Below, piece by piece: positions 61,425-64,000 of a stretch of DNA of 64,000 nucleotides. The stretch is from Rhizobiales bacterium TNE-4. GTDB taxonomy: Bacteria; Pseudomonadota; Alphaproteobacteria; Rhizobiales; Beijerinckiaceae. Below the pieces are notes generated by a model, which saw only the letters and a program-made list of their open reading frames with translations, did not search any database and was not told where the DNA came from. Position numbers and translations under genes: made by a program. The stretch spans positions 434,001 to 498,000 of the forward strand of contig JAHRCV010000001.1 of assembly GCA_019083985.1 (NCBI GenBank), in the 5' to 3' direction. Within the stretch, counting starts at the first letter, position 1; the number at the start of each line of letters is the position of its first letter.

Positions 61425-63158
61425 ATGGATCAAGCCGCGACAGCGCAGGCGTCTACGCGATCGTTTGGGTCGCAGAAGATGGCGCGCGCCACGCTAGGGC
61501 AGATGGTGCTTGCACTTTTCATTGCCCTTTTTCTTCTTGGTTTTCTGATTTTTCCCGTTGCAACCGTTCTCTACGTCGCCTTTACGGAAAAAGGGACCGG
61601 GGCATTCACGCTGATCAATTTCATTGATTTTGCCCGCACCGATTTGTTTGTTCGTTCTTTCTGGAATTCATTTTATGTGTCGGCCATGTCGGTGGTGCTC
61701 GCATCTGTCTTTGCGCTACCCCTGGCCTATATCACGACACGCTTCACGTTCCGTGGTGCGGGTCTCATTCAGACACTTGGTTTTCTGCCCCTCATCATGC
61801 CCCCGTTTGTCGGGGCCGTCGCGATGCTCTTATTGTTTGGTCGCAATGGCTCGATCAATCTTTTGCTTGATGATTGGTTTGGGTTCAAAATTCCTTTTAT
61901 GGAGGGGTTGAACGGGGTCATTCTTGTCCAATCCATTCATTATTTTCCTTTTATCCTCATTAATCTGTCGGCTTCCTTGCGCAATATCGATCGCGCTATG
62001 GAAGAATCGGCACAGAATTTGGGGAGCTCCGGTTTCCGACTGTTTCGTCGCATCGTTTTCCCACTCGCCATGCCGGGCTATCTCGCGGGTGCGTCGCTCG
62101 TCTTTGTGAAAGTGTTCGACGATCTTGCAACGCCATTGCTGCTCAACGTCAAGGATATGTTGGCGCCACAAGCCTATTTGCGTGTTACCTCCATCGGGAT
62201 CGCCGATCCGATGGGTTATGTCATTTCCGTCGTTCTGATTGTGATGTCGGTTCTGGCCATGTGGCTGTCAGCATGCGCCATGAAGGGTCGCGATTACGCA
62301 ACCGTGCAACGTGGCGGCGGCGGCCTGATGAAGCGTAGCATGAACCGTTTCGAGACGATCGTCGCTTATGGCGTAGTGACGCTCATCCTGTTGCTGGTCT
62401 TGGCGCCTCACCTCGCGCTTCTACTACTTTCTTTTGCCACGGTCTGGTCCTTCAGCCCCTTGCCAGATGCTTACACACTCGCGCATTACAGCCGCGTGTT
62501 TGGTGAGAGCTTCGTCTACATCAAGAACACGTTTCTGTACGCATCGCTTGCGGGCTTGATTGATGTGGTGCTTGGCGTTGCGATTTCCTATCTCGTCTTG
62601 CGCACCAAACTGATTGGGCGTGAATGGCTGGATTTCATGGCGAGCGCCGCTTTGGCCATTCCCGGTGTGGTGCTCGGAATCGGCTTTCTGCGTGCGTTCT
62701 ATGGTGTCACGCTGTGGAACGGTCAGCCTCTGGCGACGGTCTGGATTATGATCGTGATCGCACTGGCGATCCGTCGTCTGCCTTATGCGTTGCGTGCCTG
62801 TTACGCCGCGCTGCAGCAGATTTCACAATCGCTCGAAGAAGCAGCTGAGAATTTGGGTGCGAATAAGGCGCGGACTGTCCGGCGGATCGTTCTCCCCTTG
62901 ATGACAGGTGGTATCGTCGCCGGTTTCGTCACGAGCTTTTCGACGGCAGCCGTCGAATTGTCGGCGACCCTTATGCTTGTCCAATCGAATTCAGACGCCC
63001 CCTTGGCTTATGGGCTTTATGTCTTCATGCAATCGCCAGCAGGGCGCGGGCCAGGGGCAGCGTTAGGAGTCATTGCCGTGATATTGGTCGCCGTCTGTAG
63101 CTGGGCGTCGCATGTTTTGATTGAGCGTACACAAAAAGCAAGAGGAGCCACATCGTGA
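61425..63158 (+). CDS. ABC permease, two fused transmembrane domains
   Basis: 577 residues from the ATG at 61425 (CGGAG upstream). Two permease units in one chain, each with an EAA loop: ESAQNLGSSGFRLFRRIVFP (about 185-205) and EAAENLGANKARTVRRIVLP (about 475-495). This fused FbpB/AfuB layout serves iron and phosphonate-type importers. Stop overlaps the ATPase GTG start by 4 bp. Confidence 0.92.
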   Translation: MDQAATAQASTRSFGSQKMARATLGQMVLALFIALFLLGFLIFPVATVLYVAFTEKGTGAFTLINFIDFARTDLFVRSFWNSFYVSAMSVVLASVFALPLAYITTRFTFRGAGLIQTLGFLPLIMPPFVGAVAMLLLFGRNGSINLLLDDWFGFKIPFMEGLNGVILVQSIHYFPFILINLSASLRNIDRAMEESAQNLGSSGFRLFRRIVFPLAMPGYLAGASLVFVKVFDDLATPLLLNVKDMLAPQAYLRVTSIGIADPMGYVISVVLIVMSVLAMWLSACAMKGRDYATVQRGGGGLMKRSMNRFETIVAYGVVTLILLLVLAPHLALLLLSFATVWSFSPLPDAYTLAHYSRVFGESFVYIKNTFLYASLAGLIDVVLGVAISYLVLRTKLIGREWLDFMASAALAIPGVVLGIGFLRAFYGVTLWNGQPLATVWIMIVIALAIRRLPYALRACYAALQQISQSLEEAAENLGANKARTVRRIVLPLMTGGIVAGFVTSFSTAAVELSATLMLVQSNSDAPLAYGLYVFMQSPAGRGPGAALGVIAVILVAVCSWASHVLIERTQKARGATS

Positions 63159-64000
63159 CCTCACTTCATCACGCCGTGTCTCACGCGCATGCATCCAACC
63201 TCGAGATTTCCGACGTTCATGTATCTTATGGGCAGAATGCCGTTCTCAAGAACGTCAACCTGTCGATCAAGCCCGGCGAGTTTTTCGCCTTTTTGGGCCC
63301 GTCTGGATGCGGGAAGACGACGCTGCTTCGACTAATCGCCGGGTTCAACCAGGCCAACCGTGGCAGCATCAAAGTGGGTGGGAAGGATATCTCCGCGTTG
63401 CCGCCTTGGCGACGCGATGTCGGAATGGTGTTTCAGTCCTACGCCCTCTGGCCGCATTTGAATGTGGCACGCAATGTCGCATTCGGGTTGGAAGAGCGTG
63501 GCGTCCCGAAAGCCGAGATTACAAAGCGTGTGCAGGCTGCTCTCGATCTTGTAGGGTTGAGCGATTATGCGCAGCGCTTGCCATCGCAATTATCGGGTGG
63601 CCAACAACAGCGTGTGGCGCTGGCCCGCACGATCGTGATTGAACCTAAAATTCTATTGTTGGATGAACCGCTATCCAATCTCGACGCTAAAATGCGGGTT
63701 GAGGTGCGGCGTGAGTTGCGTGATCTGCAGCAACGCCTTGGCGTCACCACCATCTTCGTCACACATGATCAGGAAGAGGCCAATGCCATTTGTGATCGCA
63801 TGGCGGTGATGAATGAGGGGATCATCCAGCAAGTGGGAACACCGCGTGAACTGTATGAACGGCCCGCCAATCTGTTCGTCGCCAATTTTTTAGGTCATGC
63901 CAATGTCCTGCGCGGTGCCATGGGGGAAAGCGGGCATGATCGGTCGTTCACCTTAAGGGGTGGGGAGCGCCTCATGATTCGAGAGGGTGCTCACATTCCG
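63155..64000 (+). CDS. ABC transporter ATPase (cut by window end)
   Basis: The first 282 codons, open to the end of the window. GTG start inside the permease stop, with AGGAG upstream. Walker A GPSGCGKTT, Q-loop FQSYALWPH, signature LSGGQQQRVALART, Walker B ILLLDEPLSNLD and the switch His THDQEEA. After GTPRELYERP it enters the expected C-terminal TOBE region. FbpC/PotA-like partner of the two preceding genes. Confidence 0.94.
   Translation, partial: MTSLHHAVSHAHASNLEISDVHVSYGQNAVLKNVNLSIKPGEFFAFLGPSGCGKTTLLRLIAGFNQANRGSIKVGGKDISALPPWRRDVGMVFQSYALWPHLNVARNVAFGLEERGVPKAEITKRVQAALDLVGLSDYAQRLPSQLSGGQQQRVALARTIVIEPKILLLDEPLSNLDAKMRVEVRRELRDLQQRLGVTTIFVTHDQEEANAICDRMAVMNEGIIQQVGTPRELYERPANLFVANFLGHANVLRGAMGESGHDRSFTLRGGERLMIREGAHIP

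Noticed and set aside
1-64000. CRISPR arrays, insertion sequences, integrase or prophage genes
   Set aside because: No regularly spaced direct repeats and no transposase, integrase or phage structural gene were recognised anywhere in the window.

Overview
The window looks like chromosomal DNA of an alphaproteobacterium of the order Hyphomicrobiales (Rhizobiales). The markers are a complete PhyR-NepR-EcfG general stress cassette with matching GGAAC/CGTT promoters, a SAM-II-type riboswitch ahead of a methionine importer, a NadQ-like regulator, a Pls/PosA-type NRPS and several carboxylate transporters of types common in that order. Genus cannot be fixed from sequence alone. Most of the window is moderately GC-rich, but two stretches (about 31.5-33.5 kb and 36.0-36.9 kb) are clearly AT-richer.

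Layout. 1-3.4 kb: end of a GlcD-type FAD oxidase, then metN-metI-metQ on the minus strand behind a riboswitch. 3.4-6.1 kb: xseB, a divergent Lrp regulator/alanine dehydrogenase pair, and a higBA toxin-antitoxin pair. 6.1-9.8 kb: minus-strand run of a NadQ-like regulator, tyrosine phosphatase, HD hydrolase, tag and ygfZ. 9.9-17.7 kb: dihydroorotase-like enzyme, Nudix hydrolase, SDR, pdxH, a small surface protein, a DnaJ-like protein, ZIP transporter and kup. 18-25.8 kb: fabI, a histidine phosphatase, a 1348-residue membrane NRPS, aroC and ribB. 25.8-31.5 kb: HDAC-like deacylase, L,D-transpeptidase, an untracked 57-residue gene, a class III aminotransferase, amidase and HAD phosphatase.

31.5-33.7 kb is the most unusual part. 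A small toxin-like ORF with an R-V-P-A-G...G-G-Q-W-T linker is followed by three related DUF4279-like putative immunity genes. In front of each immunity gene lies a copy of the same toxin C-terminal end, joined to it by an ATGA overlap. The first toxin is frameshifted at an A7 tract, the second and third are only tails, the second immunity gene is truncated, and a diverged copy of the 3' end of the upstream HAD gene lies inside the array. This reads as a polymorphic toxin/immunity array built by recombination.

33.7-39.1 kb: MarR regulator, MBL-fold hydrolase, bioY, a KGG-motif stress protein, phyR/nepR-ecfG, then tRNA-Pro and tRNA-Gln. From 39.5 kb to the end the window is almost entirely catabolic and transport genes for organic acids: two FadR-type GntR regulators, three complete TRAP transporters, one TctABC transporter, one iron/phosphonate-type ABC importer, and enzymes (two dehydrogenases, a PdxA-like dehydrogenase, an amidohydrolase, a cyclase-family hydrolase, a SAF-domain oxidoreductase, an enoyl-CoA hydratase). 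Each of the five substrate-binding-protein genes in this part is followed by a stem-loop, which would allow it to be expressed above its membrane partners. The substrates cannot be read from sequence.
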